From Rothia aerolata (GTDB lineage: Bacteria > Actinomycetota > Actinomycetes > Actinomycetales > Micrococcaceae): a stretch of 64,000 bases of DNA. Position 1 is the first letter of the stretch; each line of letters begins with the position of its first letter. The translations under genes and the position numbers were made by a program. Shown one piece after another: positions 52,211 to 61,664 of this stretch. The notes beneath the pieces are model-generated. The model ran no database searches and had not been told where the DNA came from. It saw only the letters and a list, made by a program, of their open reading frames with translations. The stretch covers positions 1,030,139 to 1,094,138 of the forward strand of contig NZ_BMDC01000001.1 in NCBI RefSeq assembly GCF_014635585.1, written 5' to 3'.

Positions 52211-53686
52211 ATGGTTGCTCACCAGCCTATTCATCCCGAAAAGTTCACCACTACAACCACCGGTACCCCCGTTGCTTCAGATAACGATTCGCTGACCGTC
52301 GGCGCTGACGGCCCCATCGTTCTCCACGATGTCTACGCCGTTGAGAAGCTGGCCCAGTTCAACCGCGAGCGCGTTCCCGAGCGCGTCGTCCACGCCAAGG
52401 GTGCGGGCGCTTTCGGCTACCTGGAAGTCACCGAAGACGTTTCCCAGTACACCAAGGCTGCCCTTTTCCAGCCCGGTGTGAAAACCGATCTTTCCATCCG
52501 TTTCTCCACCGTGGCAGGCGAGCAGGGCTCGCCCGATACCTGGCGCGACCCCCGCGGCTTCGCCATTAAGTTCTACACCACCGAGGGTAACTACGACCTG
52601 GTGGGTAACAACACCCCGGTCTTCTTCATTCGAGACACCATTAAGTTCCCCGATTTCATCCACTCTCAGAAGCGCCACCCCCAGACCGGTCTGCGCTCCC
52701 ACGATATGCAGTGGGACTTCTGGAGCCTGCGCACCGAATCTGCCCACCAGGTCACCTGGCTCATGGGCGACCGCGGTATTCCCGCAAGCTTCCGCCAGAT
52801 GGATGGTTTCGGTTCCCATACCTACCAGTGGATTAACGCTGAGGGCGAGCGATTCTGGATCAAGTATCACTTCAAGACCGACCAGGGTAACGACTACCTG
52901 ACCGCCGAAGAAGCAGAGCGTCTGGCAGGTAGCGACCCCGACTACCACCGCGAAGATCTGCACAACGCAATTGCCAGGGGTGACTTCCCCTCCTGGACCC
53001 TCTACGTACAGGTGATGCCCTACGAGGATGCCAAGACCTACCGCTTCAACCCCTTCGACCTGACCAAGGTCTGGCCGCACTCTGACTACCCCCTGATTAA
53101 GGTGGGCAAGATGACCCTGAACGAGAACCCCAACAACTTCTTTGCCGAGGTGGAGCAGGCTGCCTACTCCCCCGCGAACTTCGTTCCGGGCATTGGCCCC
53201 TCCCCTGACAAGATGCTGCTGGGCCGCATCTTCTCCTACCCCGATGCCCACCGTTACCGCATCGGCGCTAACTTCGCCCAGCTGCCCATCAACCAGGCGA
53301 AGAACGCTCCGGTGAATAACTACAGCATCGACGGTGCTATGCGCCACGAGTTCAACGCTCCCGACGTTCCCACCTACGCCCCCAACGGTGCCGGTGGCCC
53401 CCACGCGGAGCCCGAGCGCACCACCGAGGCCAACTGGGAGTCCGACGGTGAGCTGGTACGTACCGCCGCCACCCTGCATGCCGAGGACGATGACTTCGGC
53501 CAGGCCCGCACCCTCTACACCGATGTTATGGACGACGCCGCCCGCGAGCGCCTGGTGCACAACATCGCCGGCCACGTGGGTGCTGTGGAGTCCGCTGAGA
53601 TTCGCGAGCGCGCTTTCGGCTACTGGTCTTCGGTTCACGAGGAACTGGGACGCCGCGTGCGTGAGGCTGTAAACGCCGCGCAGTAG
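52211..53686 (+). CDS. katA: Monofunctional heme catalase
   Basis: Decomposes hydrogen peroxide. The 491-aa small-subunit (clade 3-type) catalase has the catalytic His in [12 protein letters not shown] (H61), the distal Asn in [11 protein letters not shown], and the proximal heme Tyr in [14 protein letters not shown] near residue 345. It follows furA by about 70 bp with its own Shine-Dalgarno (AGGAAAAAC) and ends at a strong terminator. Confidence 0.96.
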   Translation: MVAHQPIHPEKFTTTTTGTPVASDNDSLTVGADGPIVLHDVYAVEKLAQFNRERVPERVVHAKGAGAFGYLEVTEDVSQYTKAALFQPGVKTDLSIRFSTVAGEQGSPDTWRDPRGFAIKFYTTEGNYDLVGNNTPVFFIRDTIKFPDFIHSQKRHPQTGLRSHDMQWDFWSLRTESAHQVTWLMGDRGIPASFRQMDGFGSHTYQWINAEGERFWIKYHFKTDQGNDYLTAEEAERLAGSDPDYHREDLHNAIARGDFPSWTLYVQVMPYEDAKTYRFNPFDLTKVWPHSDYPLIKVGKMTLNENPNNFFAEVEQAAYSPANFVPGIGPSPDKMLLGRIFSYPDAHRYRIGANFAQLPINQAKNAPVNNYSIDGAMRHEFNAPDVPTYAPNGAGGPHAEPERTTEANWESDGELVRTAATLHAEDDDFGQARTLYTDVMDDAARERLVHNIAGHVGAVESAEIRERAFGYWSSVHEELGRRVREAVNAAQ

Positions 53687-53701
53687 ATATTCAGGGAGCG
53701 T

Positions 53702-53749
53702 CCGAGAGCGCCCCGCCCACTAAGGGAGGTTGGGCGGGGGCACTCTCGG
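53702..53749 (+). terminator. katA terminator-like hairpin
   Basis: CCGAGAG.GCCCCGCCCA pairs with TGGGCGGGGGC.CTCTCGG. The stem is very stable, with only a short T-containing tail. Confidence 0.75.
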
Positions 53750-53783
53750 GCCCTCCATTTACTCTTCTGAGCCAACTTTAAAA

Positions 53784-53814
53784 GAAGTACCGCCGGTCCA
53801 ACCGGCGGTACTTC
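53784..53814 (-). terminator. Terminator of the SseB-domain gene
   Basis: GAAGTACCGCCGGT pairs with ACCGGCGGTACTTC around CCA. The minus-strand tail is UUUUAAAG. The end of the stem touches the gene stop. Confidence 0.85.
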
Positions 53815-53816
53815 TC

Positions 53817-55130
53817 TTAGGCCTGGGAATTCTCCACCAAACTAATCAGCTCCCTCACCTGCTCAATAGGCAGGGTTGCCGAGGGGTTAGCCGCGTTAAT
53901 ACGGATTCCCGTGGCATTCATCTGCTGGGCAAACTTGAGGACTTCCAGGGCGGGCGCTGAGCGCACCTCGAGGCTGGGGTCTACCGCGGCCACCTCGGCG
54001 GCAGAGGTGAAGGCCAGCATGGTATCTGGGTCTTCGTCACCGGTGGAAGGTACAAAAATGGGGGTGTCTGTACCGGGGCGAACCCCCATGAGCAGAAAAG
54101 CGCCGGGGGCAGCCAGCGAGGAGAGCAGCAGCTGCATGTCTCCTGTCATTAGTGCCCGCTTGGCGGAATCGTTAAAGGGAGTGGAGAGCACCCAGCCTGC
54201 CTGCGGCTTCTCAATAAAAGTCTCGTGATCCGTACCGGGGTCAATCACCAGCAGGTCGGTAGAGGAATCCTGCACAAAGTCCATGAGAATCTTGGTGGCG
54301 TTCTCGCGCATCATCAGCGGTTGCACGTCGGGGCTAGTAGCTTCTGCGTGATTGAGCAGGTGTTCCGAGGAGGAAAAGGCGCACACCGCCCGCATACCGT
54401 TGGAAAGAATCAGGGTCTTATACTCGATACGGGATTGGGGCCCGGCCGGATTCTGCCCCTCAGCCACCAGCTCTGAACCGGTGATGTCCATGAGAATTTC
54501 TCCACCCAGGCTGGCCCGGAGCACATTGACCACCCCGGAGTCAGTCCGCCGGCCGGGCTCAATAGCTTCGAGGGCGACCACCAGGTAGGGGTTGGGCACC
54601 TCGGCATCCTCACCTCGCCCGCTCGACCCGCCCGTGCGGCGTCCTTCAAGACGCTGCCGCGCCCAGTCGGGAATCCGCTCTTCGGCGCGGGGAAACTCCG
54701 CCAGGTGGGCGCGCAGTTCGCGGGCGGTCAACCGCCCCTCACCCTCCCAGTCCTGGGGTTCTTCCTGGCGGTTATAGGCCGCGCCAATCTGGTACTGGGG
54801 GTTGGGCCAGTCCTTGGCGGCAACCACCACGGTTGCGGTAAACCAGGTGCCCTCCACCTCGTCATAGGCCGCCTGCTGAAGCTTGTGAATTTCCGGCAGC
54901 GCCTTGGAGGTCGACTTCAGGGGGCCAACGCTACCGACGTAGTCTTGGTCGTCGCGGCTTTCAACCACGCGAACAAAAACCGAGTCGGTCAGCGGCTTGA
55001 TATCGAGCACCAGCTCGTTCCAGCCGGGTTCTGCCTGCACGGTCGCCAGCAACCAACTACCGATAGCGTTGAGCGCTTCTTGAATCTTGGCGGGGCGTTC
55101 TTCCGGGGCAAAACGGGTTGTTTCAGTCAT
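53817..55130 (-). CDS. SseB-domain protein with N-terminal YezG/DUF600-like region
   Basis: A 437-aa soluble protein. Residues 15-135 (GSWLLATVQAEPGWNELVLDI...WFTATVVVAAKDWPNPQYQIGAAYNRQEEPQDW) resemble the YezG/DUF600 immunity-like fold. Two SseB-like units follow: about 195-310 (YKTLILSNGMRAVCAFSSSEHLL...LLVIDPGTDHETFI) and 320-437. SseB domains often accompany type VII and polymorphic toxin genes, but none is present here. It is divergent from the DUF6882-like gene with a 147-bp gap between starts, so they may share control. Family calls are by eye. Confidence 0.6.
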   Translation of the reverse strand: MTETTRFAPEERPAKIQEALNAIGSWLLATVQAEPGWNELVLDIKPLTDSVFVRVVESRDDQDYVGSVGPLKSTSKALPEIHKLQQAAYDEVEGTWFTATVVVAAKDWPNPQYQIGAAYNRQEEPQDWEGEGRLTARELRAHLAEFPRAEERIPDWARQRLEGRRTGGSSGRGEDAEVPNPYLVVALEAIEPGRRTDSGVVNVLRASLGGEILMDITGSELVAEGQNPAGPQSRIEYKTLILSNGMRAVCAFSSSEHLLNHAEATSPDVQPLMMRENATKILMDFVQDSSTDLLVIDPGTDHETFIEKPQAGWVLSTPFNDSAKRALMTGDMQLLLSSLAAPGAFLLMGVRPGTDTPIFVPSTGDEDPDTMLAFTSAAEVAAVDPSLEVRSAPALEVLKFAQQMNATGIRINAANPSATLPIEQVRELISLVENSQA

Positions 55131-55277
55131 ATATCCATTAAATCAAGTTTCCTTGAGCGCGGTCTGTGATTTATCTCTTGGGCCTCCAAAGCGGATTTGC
55201 CAAGTGGGCTGTGTAACCTCCATGTTGAGGGCGAAATGAACAGGCAGTTAGCCCCAATCATTGCTAGCCTTTAAAGC

Positions 55278-56639
55278 ATGACTAAATCACTGCAGGATCT
55301 GATTGACGAATCAATCTTCATCTCTACTGAATACCAGGCGCGGCTTGCCGAAATCAGCAATGGTTCTGACTGGTCGGTGGACTTCTCAGCGCCCTCTTTT
55401 ACGCTGAATTCTGATAGCTCTGTTCAGCTGAATCCCTACCTGCTGGGTACCGAGTCTGAGAACCGCGGTTCCTGGATTTGGTCGTGGCAGGAACTGGGCC
55501 ACTTCCCCGATTCGGTCGTTTCTGCAGCGATTCAGGCGCGGGAGTCGGGCGGGCAGCACAGCATTGCTGAGCTCACCACCGACGAGCTGGTGCTCTCTGA
55601 CGGCCTGGCCCGCCGTCTAACCCTGGCGGCCAAAGCCCTGACCGGCCTCTACGCCCACTACCCGGTGAGCGCCGGTGCCGGTGTGCGCGCCTGGATTCTT
55701 CTGGACGGCGACGCCCTGGAGCTCGAGGCCCCCACCGTCAACCGTATGGGTCGGGTGATGGCTGAGACCCTGAAGTCCAACACCATCGTCAACCAGCAGC
55801 GGGCCGTTGATTCCTACGCCCGTCTGCGCGGTGCCCACATCGCCTGGGACACCGAGGCTACCGCGGTGATTACCGCCACCGACGGCGCCCTGCGCCTGTG
55901 GTTCGACGAGGGCAAGATCTCCGGCATTGAGTCCGCCGAGCCCCAGGCAGATTCTGCCGAGCTCAACCGTTGCGCTGCCCAGGCTGTTGCCCTGCGCGAG
56001 CAGCTGGCCTCCGAGCGAGCCGAGATTGAGCGCATTGCCGCAACCGAAGCAGCCCAGCAGATTGCAGCCCGCGAAGAGGCCCACGCTGAAGAGGTGCGCC
56101 AGAGGGCTGAGGCTGAGGCAGCTGCCGAGCGCGCCGCAGCAGAAGCTGCCGCCGCCGAAGAGGCCGAGACTGAATCCTCAGCCGAGACCGGCGAGAGCAC
56201 CTCCACCGAGCAGCCCCAGGCAGCTGAGGCACCTGAAGAGGTTGAGGGCGTTGTCTCTACCGACCGCGTCTACCGCGATGCCGAGGCTCCCTTCGACCAG
56301 GATCCCCGCGAGGACGCTCAGCCCGGTCGCGTGACCACCTCTGCCATTGCCGATGAAGAAATCGAGGCAGAGCCTGCAGAAGCTCAGGTTGCCGAAACCG
56401 AGGCTGTTCAGTCAAGCGAGCATGAGGCAGAAGCTGCCGAGACTTCTGAGCGACCCAGCTCCGTTGCTGTAGGTGCGACCGAAGACGAAGAGATCGACGA
56501 AGCCGACCGCCGTCCCGGTGCCTTCCGCGTGGCTGGCCAGGCCCCCGACCTCGAGGCAGAGCGCGAAGAGGCAGCGCGTCGTCCCGAAAAGAAAGACGAC
56601 AAGAAGAAGGGCTTCTTCTCCCGCTTCTTCGGTCTCTAA
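55278..56639 (+). CDS. DUF6882-like protein with coiled-coil and amphipathic C-terminal tail
   Basis: A 453-aa acidic protein. Residues 1-210 look like DUF6882 (GSWIWSWQELGHFPDSVVSAA, AKALTGLYAHYPVSAGAGVRAWILLDG). Residues 225-295 are a long Ala/Glu/Arg helix, probably coiled coil. Then about 130 acidic, low-complexity residues follow. The last 16 are KKDDKKKGFFSRFFGL, a basic-amphipathic tail that could bind membrane. Function unknown; it may be a partner of the divergently transcribed SseB-domain protein. Confidence 0.6.
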   Translation: MTKSLQDLIDESIFISTEYQARLAEISNGSDWSVDFSAPSFTLNSDSSVQLNPYLLGTESENRGSWIWSWQELGHFPDSVVSAAIQARESGGQHSIAELTTDELVLSDGLARRLTLAAKALTGLYAHYPVSAGAGVRAWILLDGDALELEAPTVNRMGRVMAETLKSNTIVNQQRAVDSYARLRGAHIAWDTEATAVITATDGALRLWFDEGKISGIESAEPQADSAELNRCAAQAVALREQLASERAEIERIAATEAAQQIAAREEAHAEEVRQRAEAEAAAERAAAEAAAAEEAETESSAETGESTSTEQPQAAEAPEEVEGVVSTDRVYRDAEAPFDQDPREDAQPGRVTTSAIADEEIEAEPAEAQVAETEAVQSSEHEAEAAETSERPSSVAVGATEDEEIDEADRRPGAFRVAGQAPDLEAEREEAARRPEKKDDKKKGFFSRFFGL

Positions 56640-56652
56640 ACAGACCTTCTCC

Positions 56653-56694
56653 AGTCCCCGGTAGCACCCCTGGCGCAGCCGGGGACTTTCTTTT
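56653..56694 (+). terminator. Terminator after the DUF6882-like gene
   Basis: AGTCCCCGG (56653-56661) pairs with CCGGGGACT (56679-56687), followed by TTCTTTTG. Confidence 0.8.
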
Positions 56695-56740
56695 GCCCCT
56701 ATGATGGTTCAAGCACTAAAACACGAGAGGAAGGGTAGCG

Positions 56741-57661
56741 GTGAAAGAAGCGGAGCAGGCGCACGGTTTCTTGAAGAACGGTACGGGCTCAATTTTGGGC
56801 ACCTACCTTCTGTGGGGCGCCCTGCCCCTCTACTTTGCTCTGACAGCTCCGGCTCATGCCTTTGAGGTGGTTTCCGCCCGCGTTGTCTTTTCGCTGATCT
56901 TCTGCGTTTTTCTTCTCGCGCTCACCCGCGGAGGCTTTGCCCGGGTGATTAGTCTGATGAAGAGCCCCCGAATGCTGGGTATTCTGGCCGCCTGTGCCCT
57001 GCTCATCGGCGCCAACTGGACCCTCTACGTGGTAGCCACTACCTCGGGGCACACCCTGGACGCTTCGCTAGGTTACTTCATCAATCCGCTGGTCTCGGTC
57101 TTCTTGGGGGTGCTCTTTCTGGGTGAGCGGCTCCGCCCCGCACAATGGATTGCGGTGGCGCTGGCGGGAATCTCGATTATTCTCATGAGTATCTTCTACG
57201 GCCAGGTTCCCTGGTTGGGCTTGGGCCTGGCGGGGTCTTTTGGCTTCTACGGGCTCGTCAAGTCCAAGCTGGGCGGTAAGGTAACTCCACTGACCTCGCT
57301 CACCCTGGAAACCCTGGTGCTTCTGCCCCTGGCACTACTCAGCATGGGAATCTTTTTCTCAACCGGAACCGCCACCCTCGTCTCAGAAGGCTCCGCGCAC
57401 TTCTGGATCTTAGCGGCGTCCGGAATCATCACCGCCGTGCCCCTGCTGCTCTTTGCCGACGCCGCCTCCAAGCTCCCCCTGAATGTCATCGGCATGGCCC
57501 AGTACATCACTCCCACCCTGCAGTTTCTGATTGCTTTCTTTATTTTTGACGAGCCACTCACCACCGAACGCCTGCTGGGCTTCATCGGCATTTGGATTGC
57601 CTGCCTTATCTTTGCTAGTAGTACGATGAGACATTCTCGTACAGCACGTAAAGCTCAGTGA
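56741..57661 (+). CDS. rarD: RarD-type EamA/DMT permease
   Basis: A 306-aa member of the drug/metabolite transporter superfamily with ten predicted helices. The segment GTYLLWGALPLYFAL near the start, the ANWTLYVVATTSGHTLDASLGYFINPLVSVFLGVLFLGERL block and the C-terminal YITPTLQFLIAFFIFDEPL match RarD (named for chloramphenicol sensitivity). Real substrate unknown. GTG start with AGGAAGG upstream. A long bidirectional terminator follows. Confidence 0.88.
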   Translation: MKEAEQAHGFLKNGTGSILGTYLLWGALPLYFALTAPAHAFEVVSARVVFSLIFCVFLLALTRGGFARVISLMKSPRMLGILAACALLIGANWTLYVVATTSGHTLDASLGYFINPLVSVFLGVLFLGERLRPAQWIAVALAGISIILMSIFYGQVPWLGLGLAGSFGFYGLVKSKLGGKVTPLTSLTLETLVLLPLALLSMGIFFSTGTATLVSEGSAHFWILAASGIITAVPLLLFADAASKLPLNVIGMAQYITPTLQFLIAFFIFDEPLTTERLLGFIGIWIACLIFASSTMRHSRTARKAQ

Positions 57662-57680
57662 GCAAATCTCAGAACAATAG

Positions 57681-57741
57681 CTAAAAACAGCGGTGTCTTA
57701 TCCCTACCATCTAGTGGGGAGATAAGACACCGCTGTTTTAG
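57681..57741. terminator. Bidirectional terminator between rarD and metS
   Basis: 19-bp perfect arms AAAACAGCGGTGTCTTATC (57684-57702) and complement (57721-57739), with A and T tracts at both ends. Confidence 0.9.
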
Positions 57742-57763
57742 TAATGAGGAGCCCTAGCCCGGC

Positions 57764-57910
57764 TTAGTCAGCCAACGGGTCGTATTCGTCTACCTCGCTG
57801 GCGTGCTCAGTCGGTTCGGGGTGGCGCATCAGGTTGAGGATGGCCAGGCCCAGTCCGCCCCAAATCATCACGATGGAGACGATGAGCATAATGAGTGCCG
57901 AAGAAGTCAT
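57764..57910 (-). CDS. metS: MetS-family small subunit of an NSS amino acid importer
   Basis: A 48-aa protein: MTSSALIMLIVSIVMIWGG... forms one membrane helix, then NLMRHPEPTEHASEVDEYDPLAD. This matches the methionine/alanine importer small subunit MetS described in Corynebacterium. GGAGG lies 8 bases before the ATG and overlaps the metP stop; the genes are 3 bp apart. It is too short for many gene callers. Confidence 0.88.
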   Translation of the reverse strand: MTSSALIMLIVSIVMIWGGLGLAILNLMRHPEPTEHASEVDEYDPLAD

Positions 57911-57913
57911 CGG

Positions 57914-59518
57914 TTATACCTCCTTATTCAGGTGAGCCCGGGCGGCTGCCCGCGAAGGATCAACGTGGGAGTCCTGAACCTTACCGCCGGAGATCGGAGG
58001 TGCCGGAGGCTTCAGAGCCGCGCGGGAGGTCTTAGACCAGGGCAGGAAAGAGACCACAATTGCAAGAACCAGCAGCAACACCACCATGCCCCAGCCAAAG
58101 ACGTTCAGCAGGGCGGGCGGGTAGCCCTCGTAGGGTTCCTGGAGTGAGGTAATCAGGGTGGAAATCAGGCTGTAACCCAGGATAATCGGGGTCACCAGCG
58201 CCAGCAGAACCATCCAAATAGGGCCAATCTTCAAAGAGGCACTCTTATTGACGTGGTCGCGCAGGGCGGGCAGGGCCCGCACGATGTAGGCCAGGGTAAT
58301 GATAGATACCAGGCCCGCCGCCAGAATACCGAACTGGTTGACGAAGTTATCGAGAATATCCAGCACGTAGAGGCCAGACTCGGTGGGCATCAGCAGAATC
58401 GAGAGGGCAGCCAGAGGAACACCGACCAGCAGGGTGGCGTTGACCCGGCCCATGTCGAACTTATCCTGAATACCCGCCACAATCACCTCAACGATAGAGA
58501 TCATAGAGGTAAAACCGGCAAAGAGCAGGGAGCCGAAGAAGAGCAGGCCGATAATCGCACCACCGGGTGCCTGGGAGATGATGGTGGGGAAGGCGATAAA
58601 GGCCAGGCCGATACCGGAGGTTGCTACCTCAGAAACCTGGGTGCCGGCAGCGGTGGCCATGAAGCCCAGGGCCGCGAAAACGCCGATACCCGCCAGCAGC
58701 TCAAAGCCCGAGTTTGCGAAGCCGACGACGGCGCCGGTGCCGGTGAGGTCGGTCTTGGACTTCAGGTAGGAGGAGTAGGTAATCATAATGCCAAAGCCGA
58801 TGGACAGGGAGAAGAAAATCTGCCCGTAGGCGGCAACCCACACCTGGGGCTCAGCCAAAGATGACCAGTCGGGGGTGAAGAGGGCGGTCAGGCCGGTCAG
58901 AGCGCCGTCCAGCGTCAGAGAGTAGACCACCAGGGCCACGAACATGAGAATCAGCAGCGGAATAAAAACGATATTGGCAGCGCCGATTCCCTTCTGTACG
59001 CCCAGGGACATCACGGCGATGAGCGCAACCCACACCAGAACGGTGGGAATGAGAATACCGGGTACGAAGTTGAAAGACAGCTCGGGGTCACCGGCTTGGA
59101 GGAAGTCGGCGGCGAAGAAGGTCGCGGGGTCATCACCCCAGGCCTGGGTGAAGGAGAAAATCATGTAGCGCAGAGACCAGGCCAGAATTGCCGCGTAGTA
59201 AATGGCAATGATGCAGTTGATTCCCATGTGCCACCAACCGATGAACTCGGTGCCCCGGTTCAGTCGGCGGAAAGACAGGGGGGACGACGCGCGGCCGCGG
59301 TGGCCCACAGCGTAGTCGAAGAAGAGGAAGGGTAGACCCGCGGTGAGCAAAGCTACCAGGTAGGGAATCATGAAGGCACCGCCGCCGTTATCGTAGGCGA
59401 TGTAGGGGAAACGCCAGATGTTTCCCAGACCAACCGCGGAGCCAATCGCGGCGAAAATAAAGACCTTGCGGCTGGAGAAGCTCTCGCGCTTCTTCGGTGC
59501 CGGAGCACTTACTGCCAT
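57914..59518 (-). CDS. metP: Sodium-dependent methionine/alanine importer MetP (NSS family)
   Basis: A 534-aa neurotransmitter:sodium symporter homologue. I use the ATG at 59518 (GAGG upstream). Twelve helices are visible; helix 1 has the family's SSRKVFIFAAIGSAVGLGNIWRFPYIAYDNGGGAF, and helix 6 FFSLSIGFGIMITYSSYL. Pairing with metS indicates import of methionine and alanine, as in MetPS of Corynebacterium glutamicum. The 5' leader carries a terminator-like hairpin 32 bases before the start. Confidence 0.88.
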   Translation of the reverse strand: MAVSAPAPKKRESFSSRKVFIFAAIGSAVGLGNIWRFPYIAYDNGGGAFMIPYLVALLTAGLPFLFFDYAVGHRGRASSPLSFRRLNRGTEFIGWWHMGINCIIAIYYAAILAWSLRYMIFSFTQAWGDDPATFFAADFLQAGDPELSFNFVPGILIPTVLVWVALIAVMSLGVQKGIGAANIVFIPLLILMFVALVVYSLTLDGALTGLTALFTPDWSSLAEPQVWVAAYGQIFFSLSIGFGIMITYSSYLKSKTDLTGTGAVVGFANSGFELLAGIGVFAALGFMATAAGTQVSEVATSGIGLAFIAFPTIISQAPGGAIIGLLFFGSLLFAGFTSMISIVEVIVAGIQDKFDMGRVNATLLVGVPLAALSILLMPTESGLYVLDILDNFVNQFGILAAGLVSIITLAYIVRALPALRDHVNKSASLKIGPIWMVLLALVTPIILGYSLISTLITSLQEPYEGYPPALLNVFGWGMVVLLLVLAIVVSFLPWSKTSRAALKPPAPPISGGKVQDSHVDPSRAAARAHLNKEV

Positions 59519-59549
59519 GGTGACCTCAGCTGAGTGAAATGTTTGAATG

Positions 59550-59604
59550 AAAAAGTGAGAGCCGACCGCTGACGTGCCCCAGGGCACTCTCTTCGGTCGG
59601 CTCT
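59550..59604 (-). terminator. Terminator-like hairpin between prenyl synthase and metP
   Basis: AGAGCCGACCG (59558-59568) pairs perfectly with CGGTCGGCTCT (59594-59604), with inner GTGCC/GGCAC, then UUUUU on the minus strand (59550-59554). It follows the prenyl-synthase stop by 75 bases but precedes the metP ATG by only 32, so it either ends the menG operon or acts as an attenuator. Confidence 0.8.
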
Positions 59605-59678
59605 TAGATTGTGACTAATTATGAGGTCAAAAACTAGTAAATTTCACATTTTGAGACACCTGCGGGGTCTCAGTAGAC

Positions 59679-60749
59679 CTAGGCTTCTCGGTGCACCACC
59701 GCGTGGGCAAAGGACTTCAGCGCCTCCTTGGCGGTGGAGTCCGGCAGGGGCTCAAGAGCAGCAATAGCGTCGTCCGCCCAACCGTAGGCAATCTTCCAGG
59801 CCCTATCGGTCACCGGGTGCTCAGCCAGGGCGGCAACCACCCGAGCCAGCTCGGCGTCGTCCGAAAGGTCTCCCCTAATCCGCTCCAGCAGGGCCGCGGC
59901 GGCTTCGTCACCCTCTGCCGCCTCCTGCTGTAGCAGGATGGTCGGCAGGGTGGGCACGCCCTCGCGCAGGTCGGTGCCGGGAGTTTTACCGGAGGTCTGG
60001 GAGGCGGAGGTAACGTCAATGACGTCGTCGGCCAGCTGGAAGGCCACACCCACCAGCTCGCCGTAGCGGGCGAGCATCTGCACGGTTGCCTCAGGCGAGT
60101 CAGAGAGAATGGTTCCATAGGAGCCGGCGGCAGCAATCAGCGAGCCGGTCTTACCCTCAATCACCTTGATGTAGTGGGAGAGCAAATCTTCACCGTGCTC
60201 GGGGCCGGTAGTCTCAAAGAGCTGGCCCAGCACCAGCCGCTCGAAGGTCTGTGCCTGTACCGCCAGCGCGCGAGAGCCCAGTTCTGAGACGATCAGCGAG
60301 GCGCGAGAGAAAATCAGATCGCCGGTCAAAATGGCTACCGAATTACCCCAGATGTTCTGGGCGGTGTCTACTCCGCGGCGCTTGGGGGCATCATCCATCA
60401 CGTCGTCGTGATAGAGGGTTGCCAAATGGGTCAGCTCCACCACCACAGCGGCGTCCAAAACCCGGTCATTAATGCCACCACCGGCGGCGGCCGCCAGTAG
60501 GGTCAGCAGCGGGCGCACCCGCTTGCCACCCGCCTGGAGCAGATGGCGGGAGGCCACATCGGCGATACGAGAAGTCTGGTTAACAGAACGAGACAGCCGC
60601 TCTTCAATCTCGGTGAGCGACTCGAGAATCTGTGGTCCGAGCTGCTCATCCTGAGCAATAATCTCAAAGCCCTTGGGTAGCTTGAGATCGGTATCCAGGA
60701 AAAGAGAAGCTGATGAGCCTGCTTCAGGTGTCTGCTGAGTATCAGTCAC
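59679..60749 (-). CDS. Long-chain polyprenyl diphosphate synthase
   Basis: Makes the prenyl tail of menaquinone. The 356-aa protein has both aspartate-rich motifs: first LYHDDVMDDAPKRRG near residue 115, second QLADDVIDVT near 240, plus GGKRVRPLL. It lies 36 bp downstream of menG on the same strand, the usual menaquinone arrangement. Chain length (C35-C45) cannot be read by eye; names such as hepT, ispB or grcC would all fit. Confidence 0.9.
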   Translation of the reverse strand: MTDTQQTPEAGSSASLFLDTDLKLPKGFEIIAQDEQLGPQILESLTEIEERLSRSVNQTSRIADVASRHLLQAGGKRVRPLLTLLAAAAGGGINDRVLDAAVVVELTHLATLYHDDVMDDAPKRRGVDTAQNIWGNSVAILTGDLIFSRASLIVSELGSRALAVQAQTFERLVLGQLFETTGPEHGEDLLSHYIKVIEGKTGSLIAAAGSYGTILSDSPEATVQMLARYGELVGVAFQLADDVIDVTSASQTSGKTPGTDLREGVPTLPTILLQQEAAEGDEAAAALLERIRGDLSDDAELARVVAALAEHPVTDRAWKIAYGWADDAIAALEPLPDSTAKEALKSFAHAVVHREA

Positions 60750-60785
60750 GAATCTTGTTTCTTTTCTTCTCGTGCTTAGCTGGGG

Positions 60786-61484
60786 TTACTTTCCGGGCTT
60801 GAAACCGCGGTGGAGGGCCACGATTCCGCCGGTGAGGTTACGGTACTGAACATTCCGCCAGCCCGCCTGCTCAAAAGCCTGAGCCAGGGTGTCTTGATCG
60901 GGCCAATCAATAATTGATTCTGCCAGATAGACGTAAGATTCGGGGTTGGAGGAAAGGGCACGGGCAACCGGGGGGATTGCCTTCATGATGTAGTTTTTAT
61001 ACACCGCGCGGAAGGGGGCAAAGGTGGGGGTGGAGAATTCGTTGATGACGATTCGGCCACCGGGCTTGGTCACCCGGTACAGTTCGCGCAGGGCCCTGGG
61101 ATAGTCTGCCACGTTGCGCAGACCGTAGGACATAGTGACGGCGTCGAACTCTTCATCCTCAAACCGCAGGTCGGTGACGTCCGCCTGTACAAAGGTGATG
61201 TCAGGACGCCGCTTGCGGCCGACTTCGAGCATGCCTTCGGAAAGATCGGCAGCCACCACATCTGCACCGAGGTCAGCAAAGGGCTCCGAGGAGGTTCCGG
61301 TACCGGCGGCAATATCTAGAATTCGCTGGCCGGGGGCGGCCTCAACAGCTTTGACCGTCTGGGCACGCCAGTAGAGGTGCTGCCCCATGGACATAACGCC
61401 GTTCATCAGGTCGTAGCGGTCTGCAACCTGGTCAAACATAGAAGCAATATCTGCGGTGTTTTTGTTTAGATCTGCGCGATTCAC
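60786..61484 (-). CDS. menG: Demethylmenaquinone methyltransferase MenG/UbiE
   Basis: Final C-methylation of menaquinone. The 232-aa SAM methyltransferase has the UbiE signature [25 protein letters not shown] at the N-terminus, [12 protein letters not shown] (SAM motif I) and [25 protein letters not shown]. Actinobacteria use menaquinone rather than ubiquinone, so MenG is the better name. It heads the menG-prenyl synthase pair and is divergent from the amino-acid ABC operon. Confidence 0.93.
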   Translation of the reverse strand: MNRADLNKNTADIASMFDQVADRYDLMNGVMSMGQHLYWRAQTVKAVEAAPGQRILDIAAGTGTSSEPFADLGADVVAADLSEGMLEVGRKRRPDITFVQADVTDLRFEDEEFDAVTMSYGLRNVADYPRALRELYRVTKPGGRIVINEFSTPTFAPFRAVYKNYIMKAIPPVARALSSNPESYVYLAESIIDWPDQDTLAQAFEQAGWRNVQYRNLTGGIVALHRGFKPGK

Positions 61485-61664
61485 TATGCCATTGTTTCAT
61501 GTTTTGGCGCTAATCCCGAGATGGAAAGTGACCTTTCCTCAGTGTGTTTCTTCATGCTCTGCCCCACAAACAGCGCCAAGAGTAATAAATTTACACATAT
61601 GTGCATACTTTTGCATTATGATGTGGTGTATTGATTTTTTCCCAGCACAGCACAAGGAGCCCTC

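Noticed and set aside
52277-53638. 453-codon open frame opposite katA
   Set aside because: Antisense shadow of a clear catalase; Gly/Val-rich with no domain-like pattern.
59653-59680. TGAGAC/GTCTCA stem just after the prenyl-synthase stop as a SAM riboswitch part for metP
   Set aside because: No SAM-riboswitch core is present; it is only a 6-bp stem.
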